A stretch of DNA of 64,000 bases, from contig JADCEL010000016.1 of NCBI GenBank assembly GCA_020250125.1, positions 1-64,000 of the forward strand, given 5' to 3'. Positions 34,916 to 44,550 of this stretch are shown here, in pieces (the stretch's first letter is position 1; each line of letters begins with the position of its first letter). This DNA comes from Rhodobacter sp. (lineage in GTDB: Bacteria; Pseudomonadota; Alphaproteobacteria; Rhodobacterales; Rhodobacteraceae). The translations under genes were made by a program, and so were the position numbers. Under the pieces are notes generated by a model. That model had not been told where the DNA came from. It saw only the letters and a program-made list of their open reading frames with translations, and did no database searches.

Positions 34916-35619
34916 TCATCGGCCATATCGGGGCGCGCAAGGGGTCAAAAGGGGTTCCCGGCAAGAACTTCCGGCCGATCTGCGGCAAGCCGCTGATCGA
35001 CTGGTCGCTGGATCAGCTGTTTGCCAGCCCGGTGATCGACGCTGTCGTTGTGTCGACCGATGACGAGGGCATCTATGCCCATGCGCTGGCGCGCGGTGCG
35101 CTGCCCATCGGGCTGCGTCCGGCGCATCTGGCCACCGACACGGCGGCCAAGTGGGGGGTCTGGCAACATGCCCTGGCGGCGGCCGGGCGGATTGCCGGCC
35201 CCGCCACCGCCTTTGTCGACCTGGACTGCACCGCGCCGCTGCGCCTGCCCGAGGATATCGAGAACGCGCTGATCCTGTTCGCCGAAGCACAGCCCGACAT
35301 GGTCATGTCCTGCTGCGAAGCACGCAAGAACCCCTATTTCAACCTGGTGGAACCCGATGCCACCGGTGCCCTGCATCTGTCCAAGCCGCTGCCGGGCGGC
35401 GTTGTGGCCCGCCAGCAGGCCCCGGTGGTCTATGAACATGCGGCTTCGACCTATGTGGTGTCACCTGACTACCTGCGGCGGGCGGGCGGGCTGTGGGAGG
35501 GACGGGTGATTCCCTATCTGATGCCGCCCGAACGCTGTGTGGACATCGACAGTCCCTTCGATTTCACCCTTGTGGAGTTTCTGATGCGGCAACGGCTTGA
35601 GGAGCAGGCGCATGTCTGA
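34912..35619 (+). CDS. CMP-nonulosonate (acylneuraminate) cytidylyltransferase family
   Basis: Activates a keto-sugar acid with CTP to give a CMP-sugar. 235 residues. The N-terminal nucleotide-binding signature is IGARKGSKGVPGKNFRPICG. AVVVSTDDEGIYAHALARGA and FVDLDCTAPLRLPEDIENAL are further NeuA/PtmB-type words. It lacks a second (SGNH) domain. ATG 34912 overlaps the oxidoreductase stop and its end overlaps the SDR by 8 bases, so the three genes form one translational unit. Kdo cytidylyltransferase KdsB is the main alternative, but the KGVPGKN wording fits NeuA-type enzymes better. Confidence 0.8.
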   Translation: MIIGHIGARKGSKGVPGKNFRPICGKPLIDWSLDQLFASPVIDAVVVSTDDEGIYAHALARGALPIGLRPAHLATDTAAKWGVWQHALAAAGRIAGPATAFVDLDCTAPLRLPEDIENALILFAEAQPDMVMSCCEARKNPYFNLVEPDATGALHLSKPLPGGVVARQQAPVVYEHAASTYVVSPDYLRRAGGLWEGRVIPYLMPPERCVDIDSPFDFTLVEFLMRQRLEEQAHV

Positions 35620-36403
35620 CCAGCTGGCGGGGCGGACCGTTTTCATCACCGGATCGGGCGGCGTTCTGGGGTCTGCCTATGTGCGGCGGATGCTGGCCGC
35701 AGGGGCGCGGGTGATTGCGTCGGATCTGGCCGGGCATCGGGCCGATGCGCTGATGGCCGCGCATGGGGCCAACCCGGACTTTCGCTTCTATAGCCTTGAT
35801 GTATCAGATGAATCGCAGGTCGAGACCATCTTTTCGCGGATCATCGCCGATGGCTGGCACCCCAATGTCGTGCTGAACAATGCCGCCATTACCGGGGAAT
35901 TGCTGATGGGTGCGGGCAAGCCTTTTCCCGATTTCGCCAATACCTCGGTCAGCGACTGGGAGCGGACCTTGCGCACCAACCTGACGGGGGCCTTCATGAT
36001 CGCCCGCCAGATGGACCGCGACATTGTCGGGCGCTGGCCCGCCACGCTGGTCAACGTGGCCTCGATGTATGCGCTGAACGGCCCGCACCACGGGATTTAT
36101 GAGGGGATGCCGTTCAGATCCTTTTCGGCCTATTCCACCACCAAGGCGGGCATCCACGGGCTGACGCTGTGGCTGGCGGGGTATTGGGCCAAAAGGCAGG
36201 CGACGGTGAACACCATCGCGCCGGGGGCGGTGTTCAACGGCCATTCCGACGAATTCCAGCGCCGGGTGGGCGCGCTGATCATGGCGGGCCGCATGGCGCA
36301 GCCCGATGAGATTGCCGATGCCATGCTGTTTCTGTGTTCCGCGCAAGCCGGGTACATGACGGGCCAACTGGTCAATGTCGATGGCGGATTCAGCGGCTGG
36401 TAA
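35612..36403 (+). CDS. Short-chain dehydrogenase/reductase, sugar-cluster type
   Basis: A 263-residue classical SDR: NAD(P) motif FITGSGGVLGSAYVRRML (TGxxGxLG), catalytic Ser in VNVASMYALNG, YxxxK as YSTTKAG near residue 172, and terminal GQLVNVDGGFSGW. The insert GPHHGIYEGMPFRSF before the catalytic Tyr resembles PtmA-like SDRs beside flagellin nonulosonate genes. It follows the cytidylyltransferase with an 8-bp ATGTCTGA overlap and converges on the Kdo-transferase gene with a 14-bp 3' overlap. Likely acts on an activated or phosphorylated sugar; exact substrate unknown. Confidence 0.75.
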   Translation: MSDQLAGRTVFITGSGGVLGSAYVRRMLAAGARVIASDLAGHRADALMAAHGANPDFRFYSLDVSDESQVETIFSRIIADGWHPNVVLNNAAITGELLMGAGKPFPDFANTSVSDWERTLRTNLTGAFMIARQMDRDIVGRWPATLVNVASMYALNGPHHGIYEGMPFRSFSAYSTTKAGIHGLTLWLAGYWAKRQATVNTIAPGAVFNGHSDEFQRRVGALIMAGRMAQPDEIADAMLFLCSAQAGYMTGQLVNVDGGFSGW

Positions 36404-37733
36404 GGCGGCGGTCCAGCGCGGCAAGGGTCTTTGCCACCGCGCCGGAATGCAGGGCAAAGAAGGTGGCAATCCGGCCGGCTGGCGGGTCTGCCGGGTGATC
36501 GGGCGCAAGGGCGGCCCTGAGCGCCGCTTCGTCCTTCAGCCGGGTCAGCACGCCTGCTGCCAGCGCCTCCATCGCCGGATACTCGATGGTGTGGATGTCC
36601 GGCCCGGTCATCACCGCCTTGCCCAGCGACAGGGCCTCGGAAATGTTGTGCGATCCCTTGGGGGTAAAGCCGCCGCCCACCACCACCCGGTCGGACAGGG
36701 CCAGATAGGCGTACATTTCCCCCAGGGAATCCCCCAAAAGCACATCCAGCGGCCGGGGCGGCATCCCGACCGGGGCAAAGCCGGCATCGAACCCGTCCGA
36801 GCGGCGCAGGGTGGCCAGCCCCGCCTGTGCCAGCAGCCGCGCCACATCGCCGAAACGCTCTGGCGCGCGCGGGATGTAGACGAACAGCGGCGGCTCCTGC
36901 CCCGCCGCCGCATGGGCGGCCCGCGCCGCGCCGATGGCCGCGATGAACAGGGCATCCTCACCTTCGACAACGCTGGCCAGCGCCACCACCGGGCGGGCAG
37001 CGGCACCCAGCCAGGCCCGCGCGCACCGGCCCGCCAGAAGCTGGGCTTCGGGGATCAGCTGATCAAAGCGCAGCTCGCCCGTCACCTCGATGGCCGGCAC
37101 GCCCACCCCGGCGAAGCGCGCCGCCTGCAGGTCCGATTTCACGAAAGCCCCGGCAAAACCCGTCATCAGCGCGGCCCGGATCGGCGCGCGGGCGCGGTCC
37201 CGCTCCAGGCTTTTCAGCGGATACTGGGCGTTGCACATGAACAGCGGCACGCCCCGGCGATGCGCCGAGGCGATCATGCGCGGCCAGATCTCGATTTCCA
37301 TCACAAGCCCGCACACCGGGCGGAAGGCGCGGAAGAAGCGGCGGTAAACCCAGTCATATTCCAGCGGCACCCAGACCGGGCACAGCCGGCCGGCGGCGAT
37401 GTCACCGGCGAAAACCGCCATCGCCTCGCGCCGGCCCGCCGGGGTGAAATGCGTGGTGACGACGCGGTCGCCCCGGTCCAGCAGCGCCCGGATCAGCGGG
37501 ACGGCAGAGCGCAGCTCGCCCAGCGAGACGGCATGCACCCAGACAGCGCCCGGCAGGGGGGGGCGGGCGTAGACCCCAAAGCGTTCGCCCGGATGCTGCG
37601 CGTAAAGCCGGTCGCGCCGCCCGCGCCACCACAGATAGGCCAGCACCAGCGGCAGGGCCACCGCCCAAAGCAGCCCGTAGCCCAGCAGGAACAGCCGCAC
37701 CCGGCGCGTCGGAAAGCGGCGGGTGCCGGTCAT
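36390..37733 (-). CDS. waaA: 3-deoxy-D-manno-octulosonic acid (Kdo) transferase, copy 1
   Basis: GT30 glycosyltransferase that attaches Kdo from CMP-Kdo to lipid A at the cytoplasmic face of the inner membrane. 447 residues. A single N-terminal membrane anchor (LFLLGYGLLWAVALPLVLAY) is followed by WVHAVSLGELRSAVPLI with the likely catalytic Glu, VMEIEIWPRMIASAHRRGVP, VTGELRFDQL and GGGFTPKGSHNISEALSLGK in the C-terminal donor domain. ATG 37733 (MTGTRRFP) overlaps the upstream paralogue by 4 bp; the track start at 37772 lies inside that paralogue. Confidence 0.88.
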   Translation of the reverse strand: MTGTRRFPTRRVRLFLLGYGLLWAVALPLVLAYLWWRGRRDRLYAQHPGERFGVYARPPLPGAVWVHAVSLGELRSAVPLIRALLDRGDRVVTTHFTPAGRREAMAVFAGDIAAGRLCPVWVPLEYDWVYRRFFRAFRPVCGLVMEIEIWPRMIASAHRRGVPLFMCNAQYPLKSLERDRARAPIRAALMTGFAGAFVKSDLQAARFAGVGVPAIEVTGELRFDQLIPEAQLLAGRCARAWLGAAARPVVALASVVEGEDALFIAAIGAARAAHAAAGQEPPLFVYIPRAPERFGDVARLLAQAGLATLRRSDGFDAGFAPVGMPPRPLDVLLGDSLGEMYAYLALSDRVVVGGGFTPKGSHNISEALSLGKAVMTGPDIHTIEYPAMEALAAGVLTRLKDEAALRAALAPDHPADPPAGRIATFFALHSGAVAKTLAALDRRLTSR

Positions 37734-39001
37734 ACCCGCAGCAGCGCCAGCAGACGGTCGCGCAGGTCGCAAATCCCGTGGCGTGACCGGGCCTGGACCT
37801 TTTGCGCGCGTGCCGCCATTTCCCGCAATCCGGGCGCTGTCAGCGCGGCAGTCAGGGCCCCGGCGGATGAGATGTCCTGCGCCGCTTCGGCCAGCGCCAG
37901 GGCGGCATAATCATCGCCGAAATTCGCCGTCCGTGGTCCGTGCAGAATGGCTGACCCAAGGCTGGCCGCTTCCCAGGGGTTATGCCCGCCGGTGTCGCCG
38001 AACGACCCGCCGATGACCGAGACGGGGCACAGCCGGTACCACAGGCCCATTTCGCCGTAGCTGTCGGCAATCCACACGGCATCCGCCGGGCCGGGCACAT
38101 CCCCGGCGGACCGCAGAACAGACCGCAGGCCAAGCCGGGCGCAATGGGCCGAAATCCCGTCGCGCCGGTCCGGCAGGCGCGGGGCCAGAACAAGCAGCGA
38201 CGCCGGGTCTTCGGCAAACCGCTGCGCCTGCGCGGCCAGCACCACCGCCTCGTCCGCCGGGTGGGTGGACGCGGCACACCACAGGCGGCGCCCGGCCAGC
38301 GCCACCGCCAGCCGCCTGCGGTCCGGCCCATCCGCCAGCGGGGCACAGGCCGCCTTGAGCGACCCCGTCACCTCGACCGCAGCCGCAGGGGCCAGCAGCC
38401 GCATGTTGCGCGCCGTTGCCGCATCCTGCGCCGCCAGCAGCGCAAAGCGCGCATAAAGATCGCCATACAAGCGCCCCGCCCTGCGGCGAGAGGCCAAGGC
38501 GCGGTCATTCATCCGCGCATTGATCATCGCCAGCGGAATGCCCCTTGCATGGCTTTCCACCACAAAGCGCGGCCACAGGTCCTGTTCCGCCCAGACCGAC
38601 AGGTCCGGCCGCCAGTAATCGAGGAACCGCGTCACGAAGCGGCCCGCATCCAGCGGCAGGTATTGGTGCAGGGTGCGGGGGGGGCGGTTGCGGTCAAACA
38701 CCTCGCCCGAGGCGCGGGCCGAGGAGGTGACCAGAAACCGCAGGTCCGCGCGCGCGCCCAGCAGCTCGTCAATCAGGCCGCGCAGCGCCAGCACTTCCCC
38801 CAGCCCCACGGCATGCATCCACAGCAGCGGGCCATCGGGACGGGGATGCGATGCTTCGCCCAGCTTTTCGCGCCAGCGGTCGGGGTTTTCCTTGCCCCGC
38901 GCCAGACGGTTGCGCAGGTGGCGCTCTGCCAGCGGGGCGGACCATGCCGTTGCCGCCAGATAGGCGCGCAGCACCGCGCCGGTCGGGGCACGGTCAGCCA
39001 T
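37730..39001 (-). CDS. Kdo-transferase homologue, copy 2 (GT30-like, no clear membrane anchor)
   Basis: A second GT30-like enzyme, 423 residues, directly upstream of waaA in the same operon. It keeps LLWMHAVGLGEVLALRGLI with the likely catalytic Glu, LSVWAEQDLWPRFVVESHARGIP, VTGSLKAACAPL and GGSFGDTGGHNPWEAASLGS. It lacks an obvious hydrophobic anchor and differs at the donor loop (GDTGGHNPWEA against TPKGSHNISEA). It might add a second Kdo or use a related ulosonate. ATG 39001 is set by the 8-bp ATGGCTGA overlap with the neuC-like gene; the 88 extra residues in the ORF track are shadow. Confidence 0.8.
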   Translation of the reverse strand: MADRAPTGAVLRAYLAATAWSAPLAERHLRNRLARGKENPDRWREKLGEASHPRPDGPLLWMHAVGLGEVLALRGLIDELLGARADLRFLVTSSARASGEVFDRNRPPRTLHQYLPLDAGRFVTRFLDYWRPDLSVWAEQDLWPRFVVESHARGIPLAMINARMNDRALASRRRAGRLYGDLYARFALLAAQDAATARNMRLLAPAAAVEVTGSLKAACAPLADGPDRRRLAVALAGRRLWCAASTHPADEAVVLAAQAQRFAEDPASLLVLAPRLPDRRDGISAHCARLGLRSVLRSAGDVPGPADAVWIADSYGEMGLWYRLCPVSVIGGSFGDTGGHNPWEAASLGSAILHGPRTANFGDDYAALALAEAAQDISSAGALTAALTAPGLREMAARAQKVQARSRHGICDLRDRLLALLRV

Positions 39002-40115
39002 GATCGGAAAACTGCTTTTGCAGGTCGCGCGCCCAGAAGGCGGGGTCGCGCAGCACCGCGACAAACCGGTCAGCCGCACGCCCTTCGCCAAAGGCCCTGT
39101 GGCTGTCATGTACCCGGCCCCACTGGTCGCGCAGAAAGGCGTCGATGGCCTGCCGGTCCCCGGCGGCTGCGGTGAACAGGGACGGTGCCCTGGCGCGGTT
39201 GGTCTGCCGCGTGCCGATGTCCAGCGACGGCAGGCCAAGGAAGGGGGCCTCGCGCACGCCGGCACTGGAATTGCCCACCATCACGGCGGCAGATTTCATC
39301 AGTTCCGAGAAATGCGAAAACCGCATCGACGGGATCAGGCGGAAGCGGGCCTTGGGCAGCGCCCTGATGGCGCGGAATATGGCGTCTGATCCCGGATCAT
39401 TGTTCGGCGCGATCACCACGAAATTGCGCCCCGATGCGTCCAGCGCCCCGAACAGCGCCCGCGCCTGAACGCCCATCGTCCTGGCTTCCGAAGTTACCGG
39501 ATGAAAGATGCAGATACCGAAATCGTCAAAGGCGATGCCGTAGCGCGCCTTCACCTCGCCGATGTTCACACCCGAGGGCTGTGAATGGAAATCCAGCTCG
39601 GGCGATCCGATGACATGGACCGACTCCTTCGGCTCGCCCAGGGCCATCACGCGGTTTGCCGCCCCGGCCGAGCTGACGAAGTGATGCGTGGCCAGCTTGG
39701 TATTGCAGTGGCGGAACACCTCGTCGATCGTGCCCGAAACCTCGCCGCCTTCGACATGGGCAGAGCGGACATAATTGGTGGCGCAGACCAGCGCGCAGGC
39801 CAGCGCCTCGATCCGGTCGCCATGCACCACCGCCAGGTCGGGGCGGTGTTCGGTCAGGAAATCGGAAAATCCCATGACGGTCTTGGCCAGGATCATGTCC
39901 TGCGGATCCCCCTCGCGCTGGTTCTGGAATTCAAAGATATCCGCACCGGCGAAGCGGCCCACCTCCAGCTTGGTGCGCCCGTAGCGGTCCATCAGGTGCA
40001 TGCCGGTGACAAAGAAGGACACGGCCATGCCCGCGTCGCGGACGGCGGCCGCCAGCGGTTCAAGCTTGCCGAAATCCGCCCTTGTGCCGGTCACGAAAAG
40101 AATGCGTCTGGTCAT
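38994..40115 (-). CDS. neuC: UDP-GlcNAc 2-epimerase, hydrolysing (NeuC/LegG type)
   Basis: Converts a UDP-N-acetyl-hexosamine to free 2-epimer plus UDP, the first committed step toward sialic- or legionaminic-type acids. 373 residues. Signatures: LFVTGTRADFGKLEPLA, LAVVHGDRIEALA, SAHVEGGEVSGTIDEVFR, ICIFHPVTSEA, VVIAPNNDPGSD, and MVGNSSAGVREAPFLGLPS. It is first of the three-gene minus-strand set neuC-like, GT30-like, waaA. The expected partner NeuB (condensing enzyme) is absent from the window. Whether the product is Neu5Ac, legionaminate or another sugar cannot be read from the sequence. Confidence 0.88.
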   Translation of the reverse strand: MTRRILFVTGTRADFGKLEPLAAAVRDAGMAVSFFVTGMHLMDRYGRTKLEVGRFAGADIFEFQNQREGDPQDMILAKTVMGFSDFLTEHRPDLAVVHGDRIEALACALVCATNYVRSAHVEGGEVSGTIDEVFRHCNTKLATHHFVSSAGAANRVMALGEPKESVHVIGSPELDFHSQPSGVNIGEVKARYGIAFDDFGICIFHPVTSEARTMGVQARALFGALDASGRNFVVIAPNNDPGSDAIFRAIRALPKARFRLIPSMRFSHFSELMKSAAVMVGNSSAGVREAPFLGLPSLDIGTRQTNRARAPSLFTAAAGDRQAIDAFLRDQWGRVHDSHRAFGEGRAADRFVAVLRDPAFWARDLQKQFSDHG

Positions 40116-40197
40116 CGGGCCTGCGTTTCATTTTGCGCACAGACTACCCTTCGCCTGCATCGTGCCGCAAGACATTGCGCAGCGGGCGGGCCGCCAT

Positions 40198-42009
40198 TCA
40201 GGCCGTATTGCGTGCCCGGGCCGCCCCGAACTGCTGGTCATAGAGGCTGCGGAACGCCCCGCCCTGCGCCAGCAGCGCCCTGGCGCTGCCTTCTTCGGCC
40301 AGCCGGCCGGCTTCGATCACGCAGATCTTGTCGGCACCCAGAACGGTGGACAGGCGGTGCGCGATGACGACGGTCGTTCGATCCCTGGTCAGGCGCTGAA
40401 GCGCTTCCTGAACCAGGGCTTCTGACCGGCTGTCCAGCGCACTTGTGGCCTCGTCCAGCAGCAGGATCGGGGCGTCGCGCAGGATGGCGCGCGCAATCGC
40501 CAGCCGCTGTTTCTGCCCGCCCGACAGGAAGGCCCCGTTTTCGCCCACCTGGGTATGATAGCCCTGCGGCAGGTGTTCGATGAACTCATGCGCATTGGCC
40601 GCCTTGCAGGCCGCGATCACCGCGTCTTCGGACGCCGAGGGCGACCCGAAGCGGATGTTGTCCGACACGCTTGCGGAAAACAGGAAGGTATCCTGTCCGA
40701 CAAAGGAAATCCGGTCGCGCAGCGTGGTGAAGCTTGCCCTGCGGATGTCCTGACCGTCGATCATCACGGTGCCCTCGCCGGGGTCATAAAGCCGCAGGAT
40801 CAGGTTCAGGATCGTGGATTTTCCGCCCCCCGACGGGCCGACCAGCGCCGTCGTCTTGCCCGCTTCGAAGACAAGCGACAGATCGCTGATCACCGGCCGG
40901 CCGGTGCCATAGCCGAAATGCACCCTGTCGAACACGATCCGGCCCGGCCCCTTCGGCATGGCGACCGGATCGGGATGCTCGGCCAGCGTCTCGGGCTGGT
41001 CCAGCAGCGTGAACATCATATTGACGCCGACCATGTTGGCTTCGATGGTGATCCGCATCCGGGACAGGCGCTTGGCCGGTTCATAGGCCATCAGAAGCGC
41101 TGTCACAAAGGACATCAGCTGCCCCGGCGTGGTGCCCTGCACCCCGAAAATCTGCAGGGCGCTCAGCGCGACCACCGCCGCAATGGCAAAACCTGACAGC
41201 GTGTCCATCAGCGGGCTGGTGATCGCTTCCAGGCGCGAAATGGCATTTGACCGTTTTTCCACATCGCGCACGGCCTTTACCATTCGGCTTGACATGCGTT
41301 CTTCCAGCGCAAAGGCCTTGATGATCCGGATGCCGGTCGAGGTTTCCTGAATCACCTTGATGATCTCGGCCAGCGAGGCCATTTCCATCTCCATGATGCT
41401 GCGCACCTTGCGCAGCAGCACCCGGATACCGAAGATCGCCGCAGGACCGATCAGCAGTGATACGGCAGACAGGACCGGCTGCTGGTAGAACATCACGATC
41501 ACCAGGCCGATCAGGGTCAGAAGATCGCGCACGAAGGAGGTGACGATCATGTCAATGATCGTCCGCGCGGCCTGGGCCGATTGGGTGACGCGCATCAGCA
41601 GGTCTGACGATTCCGTCAGGTTGAAGAAGGAAACCCCCTGCCGCAGCAGCTTGTCATACAGGCGGACCTGCTGGGTTGCGACAATCCGGTTGCCGGCGCG
41701 GGTCAAAGAGACGACCTGAACATAGGTGGCCAGACCCTTGATCGTGAAGATCAGCGCGACGGCCATCGCCACGATGAAGACCATGCCGCGATTGCCGGGG
41801 ATGGTCATCGCATCCACGATGTAGCGCATGACCAGCGCCACCGAGGATGTCATTGCGGCAACAACGATCATCGCAACGATGGACACCGCATAAAGCTTGC
41901 GCTGCTCATGCAGGTTTTCCCGAAGCAGCCGCCAGAGCAGTTTTTCCTTCAGTGCGGGAAAGGCAGCTTCAAGTCTTGATCGGATGAACGACAGCATTCC
42001 GGATGGCAA
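40198..42009 (-). CDS. MsbA-like lipid/LPS ABC exporter (fused permease and ATPase)
   Basis: Half-size ABC exporter, 603 residues, with about six membrane helices in the first 330 residues and a nucleotide-binding domain after. Walker A is [16 protein letters not shown], the ABC signature is [15 protein letters not shown], Walker B is [15 protein letters not shown], and the switch His is in [11 protein letters not shown]. Together with the Kdo transferases and neuC it suggests transport of lipid A-core or a related lipid-linked sugar to the periplasm. Start could also be the internal ATG 41997 ([13 protein letters not shown]). A multidrug or cyclic-glucan exporter is possible but less likely in this context. 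Confidence 0.8.
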   Translation of the reverse strand: MPSGMLSFIRSRLEAAFPALKEKLLWRLLRENLHEQRKLYAVSIVAMIVVAAMTSSVALVMRYIVDAMTIPGNRGMVFIVAMAVALIFTIKGLATYVQVVSLTRAGNRIVATQQVRLYDKLLRQGVSFFNLTESSDLLMRVTQSAQAARTIIDMIVTSFVRDLLTLIGLVIVMFYQQPVLSAVSLLIGPAAIFGIRVLLRKVRSIMEMEMASLAEIIKVIQETSTGIRIIKAFALEERMSSRMVKAVRDVEKRSNAISRLEAITSPLMDTLSGFAIAAVVALSALQIFGVQGTTPGQLMSFVTALLMAYEPAKRLSRMRITIEANMVGVNMMFTLLDQPETLAEHPDPVAMPKGPGRIVFDRVHFGYGTGRPVISDLSLVFEAGKTTALVGPSGGGKSTILNLILRLYDPGEGTVMIDGQDIRRASFTTLRDRISFVGQDTFLFSASVSDNIRFGSPSASEDAVIAACKAANAHEFIEHLPQGYHTQVGENGAFLSGGQKQRLAIARAILRDAPILLLDEATSALDSRSEALVQEALQRLTRDRTTVVIAHRLSTVLGADKICVIEAGRLAEEGSARALLAQGGAFRSLYDQQFGAARARNTA

Positions 42010-42254
42010 ACCTCGGCTCTTGCACTTCGGGCGGGGCAGGCGCGCGCGGCCCCGCGCGGCCCTGTGTCCGCGTCACCGGCCTACATAGTGGATTGTCCGG
42101 CAACAAACCACCCGCATTGCCGGTGCAATGCCGCGGCGATGCGGATTTGCCGCGCGGATGGCGGCCGGGCGGCAAGGCTTTTGGTGACAGCCATTGGACA
42201 TTTGCGGGCACCGTCGCCATGTTACGCGGAGACGGACAGGACAGGGAGAGGGAC

Positions 42255-42773
42255 ATGGCGGACAGGCATGAGACGGCGATTCTGGCGGGCGGCTGTTTTT
42301 GGGGTATGCAGGACCTGATCCGGCGCTTGCCGGGCGTGGTGAGGACCCGCGTCGGCTACACCGGCGGCGATGTTGCCAAGGCGACCTACCGCAATCACGG
42401 CACCCATGCCGAGGGCATCGAGATCATCTTTGATCCCGCGCGCATCAGCTACCGCGACCTGCTGGAGTTCTTCTTCCAGATCCATGATCCGACCACCCTC
42501 AACAGGCAGGGCAACGACCGTGGCCTGTCCTACCGCTCTGCCATCTATTTCCTATCGCAGGATCAGAAGGCCGAAGCGGAACGGACCATTGCCGATGTCA
42601 ATGCGTCGGGCCTCTGGCCGGGAAAGGTTGTCACCGAAGTTGCCCCGGCAGGCCCCTTCTGGGAGGCGGAGCCGGAACATCAGGATTATCTGGAGCGCAT
42701 CCCGAACGGCTACACCTGCCATTTCCTGCGCCCGGACTGGAAACTGCCCCGGCGGGCGACAGACGCCGCCTGA
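42255..42773 (+). CDS. msrA: Peptide methionine (S)-S-oxide reductase
   Basis: Repairs oxidised methionine in proteins. 172 residues. The catalytic cysteine is in [20 protein letters not shown] near residue 14, followed by [20 protein letters not shown] and [19 protein letters not shown], all MsrA words. The resolving cysteine may be the one in GYTCHF. ATG 42255 follows AGGGAGAGGGAC, a strong ribosome-binding site; the ORF track start 42003 adds 84 unrelated residues overlapping the divergent ABC gene. It is 22 bases before selO, so the two oxidative-stress genes probably share a transcript. Confidence 0.95.
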   Translation: MADRHETAILAGGCFWGMQDLIRRLPGVVRTRVGYTGGDVAKATYRNHGTHAEGIEIIFDPARISYRDLLEFFFQIHDPTTLNRQGNDRGLSYRSAIYFLSQDQKAEAERTIADVNASGLWPGKVVTEVAPAGPFWEAEPEHQDYLERIPNGYTCHFLRPDWKLPRRATDAA

Positions 42774-42795
42774 CCCCGTCTGAAAGGGTGATCCC

Positions 42796-44295
42796 ATGCC
42801 GGACGGGCGATCAGAAACGGGCGGCGGACCGCGATTTGGCTTTGACCACAGCTATGCGCGCGACCTTCCCGGTTTTTCGGTGGATTGGGCGGCGGCGCGG
42901 GTGCCCGCGCCGCGCCTGTTCCGGCTGAACCGCGCGCTGGCCCATGATCTGGGTCTGGACGCCGACCTGCTGGATGGCGCGCTGGGTGCCGGGATTTTCA
43001 GCGGCAACCTTCTGCCGGCAGATGCCCGGCCGGTGGCGCAGGCCTATGCGGGGCACCAGTTCGGCGGATTTTCACCGCAGCTTGGCGATGGCCGCGCCCT
43101 GCTGCTGGGCGAGGTCACCGACCGCGCCGGCCTGCGGCGCGACATCGCGCTGAAAGGGTCCGGACCAACGCCGTTTTCCCGGCGGGGCGACGGCAAGGCG
43201 ACATTGGGCCCGGTGCTGCGGGAATACCTGATCGGCGAGGCCATGCACGCGCTGGGCATCCCCACCACGCGCGCGCTTGCCGCCGTGACCACGGGCGAAA
43301 CGGTGCAGCGCGAAACGGCCCTGCCGGGGGCGGTGCTTGCCCGCGTTGCCGCCAGTCACATCCGGGTCGGCACCTTCCAGTTCTTCGCGGCGCGGGGCGA
43401 GGTGGACCGTCTGCGCCTGCTTACCGGCTACACCCTGGCGCGGCACTACCCGCACCTGGCAGATGACCCGAATCCGGCGCTTGCCCTGCTGGAGGCCGTT
43501 GTCGGGGCGCAGGCCGCGCTGATTGCCGGATGGATGAGCGTGGGGTTCATTCATGGCGTGATGAACACCGACAACATGACGCTGTCCGGCGAGACCATCG
43601 ATTACGGGCCCTGCGCCTTCATGGATGCCTGTGCGCCGGACACCGTGTTCAGTTCCATCGACCAGACCGGGCGGTATGCCTATGGCAACCAGCCTGCCAT
43701 CGGGCAGTGGAATCTGGCGCGGCTGGCGGAAACCCTGGTGCCGCTGATCGACAGCGATGCGGACAGGGCGATTGCGGCCGCAACCGGGGTGTTGCGCAGC
43801 TACATGCCCGGGTACGAGGCGCGGTTTCATTCCATCCTGCGGGCAAAGCTTGGCCTAGTGCGGGACGACCGGGAAGATGCCCTGCTGGTGCAGCGCCTTC
43901 TGGCGCTGATGGAGGCGCAGGCGGCGGACTGGACCCTGACCTTCCGGCGGCTGTCTGATGCCCTGCGCGGCGCGCCAGAGGCGGTGCGCGCGCAGTTTGC
44001 GGAACCCGAGGCCCTTGACGGCTGGCTGGCAGACTGGCGCGCCCGCGTTGAAAGCGGGCCGGGCACGCCTGCGGAACGGGCATCTGCGATGGACCGCGTC
44101 AATCCGGCTGTCATCCCGCGCAACCACCGCGTCGAAGCCGCCCTGGACGCGGCGGTTGCCGGCGATGCGGCCCCTTTCGAGGCGCTTTTGTCCGCCCTGT
44201 CGGCCCCTTTCGCCGGGACGCCTGGGCAGGAACACCTTGCGCTGCCGCCACCCCCTGCGTTCACCGAAGGCTTCCGCACCTTCTGCGGCACATGA
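42796..44295 (+). CDS. selO: Protein adenylyltransferase SelO (YdiU)
   Basis: Pseudokinase-fold enzyme that transfers AMP from ATP to Ser/Thr/Tyr residues of proteins, linked to redox stress. 499 residues. Words: AYAGHQFGGFSPQLGDGRA near residue 80, ALKGSGPTPFSRRGDGKATL with the Lys of the nucleotide site, REYLIGEAMHALGIPTTRAL, GVMNTDNMTLSGETIDYGP with the Asn/Asp metal ligands. The bacterial form lacks selenocysteine, as here. It follows msrA by 22 bases, which fits a stress-response pair. Confidence 0.93.
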   Translation: MPDGRSETGGGPRFGFDHSYARDLPGFSVDWAAARVPAPRLFRLNRALAHDLGLDADLLDGALGAGIFSGNLLPADARPVAQAYAGHQFGGFSPQLGDGRALLLGEVTDRAGLRRDIALKGSGPTPFSRRGDGKATLGPVLREYLIGEAMHALGIPTTRALAAVTTGETVQRETALPGAVLARVAASHIRVGTFQFFAARGEVDRLRLLTGYTLARHYPHLADDPNPALALLEAVVGAQAALIAGWMSVGFIHGVMNTDNMTLSGETIDYGPCAFMDACAPDTVFSSIDQTGRYAYGNQPAIGQWNLARLAETLVPLIDSDADRAIAAATGVLRSYMPGYEARFHSILRAKLGLVRDDREDALLVQRLLALMEAQAADWTLTFRRLSDALRGAPEAVRAQFAEPEALDGWLADWRARVESGPGTPAERASAMDRVNPAVIPRNHRVEAALDAAVAGDAAPFEALLSALSAPFAGTPGQEHLALPPPPAFTEGFRTFCGT

Positions 44296-44550
44296 CATCG
44301 GGCGCAGGCCAGGACGCCCCCTGACCCCGGTTCCTGCCTGGCACCAGGGCGGCCGTCTGCGGAATGGGCGAGGGGGTCATCCTTGCTTAACCAAAGCCGC
44401 ACTAGTCTGCGCGCGACGCAGGCCGGCACGGCGGCTGTCCGGGGCGGGTCCGGTCCGGGGGACCCCGTGCCCCTTGCAGCCCCCCGCAGGCACAACTAAG
44501 AGTCGGGCAAGACGGCGACGGCACAGATCAGGGACGCGAGGCAGGCCAAG

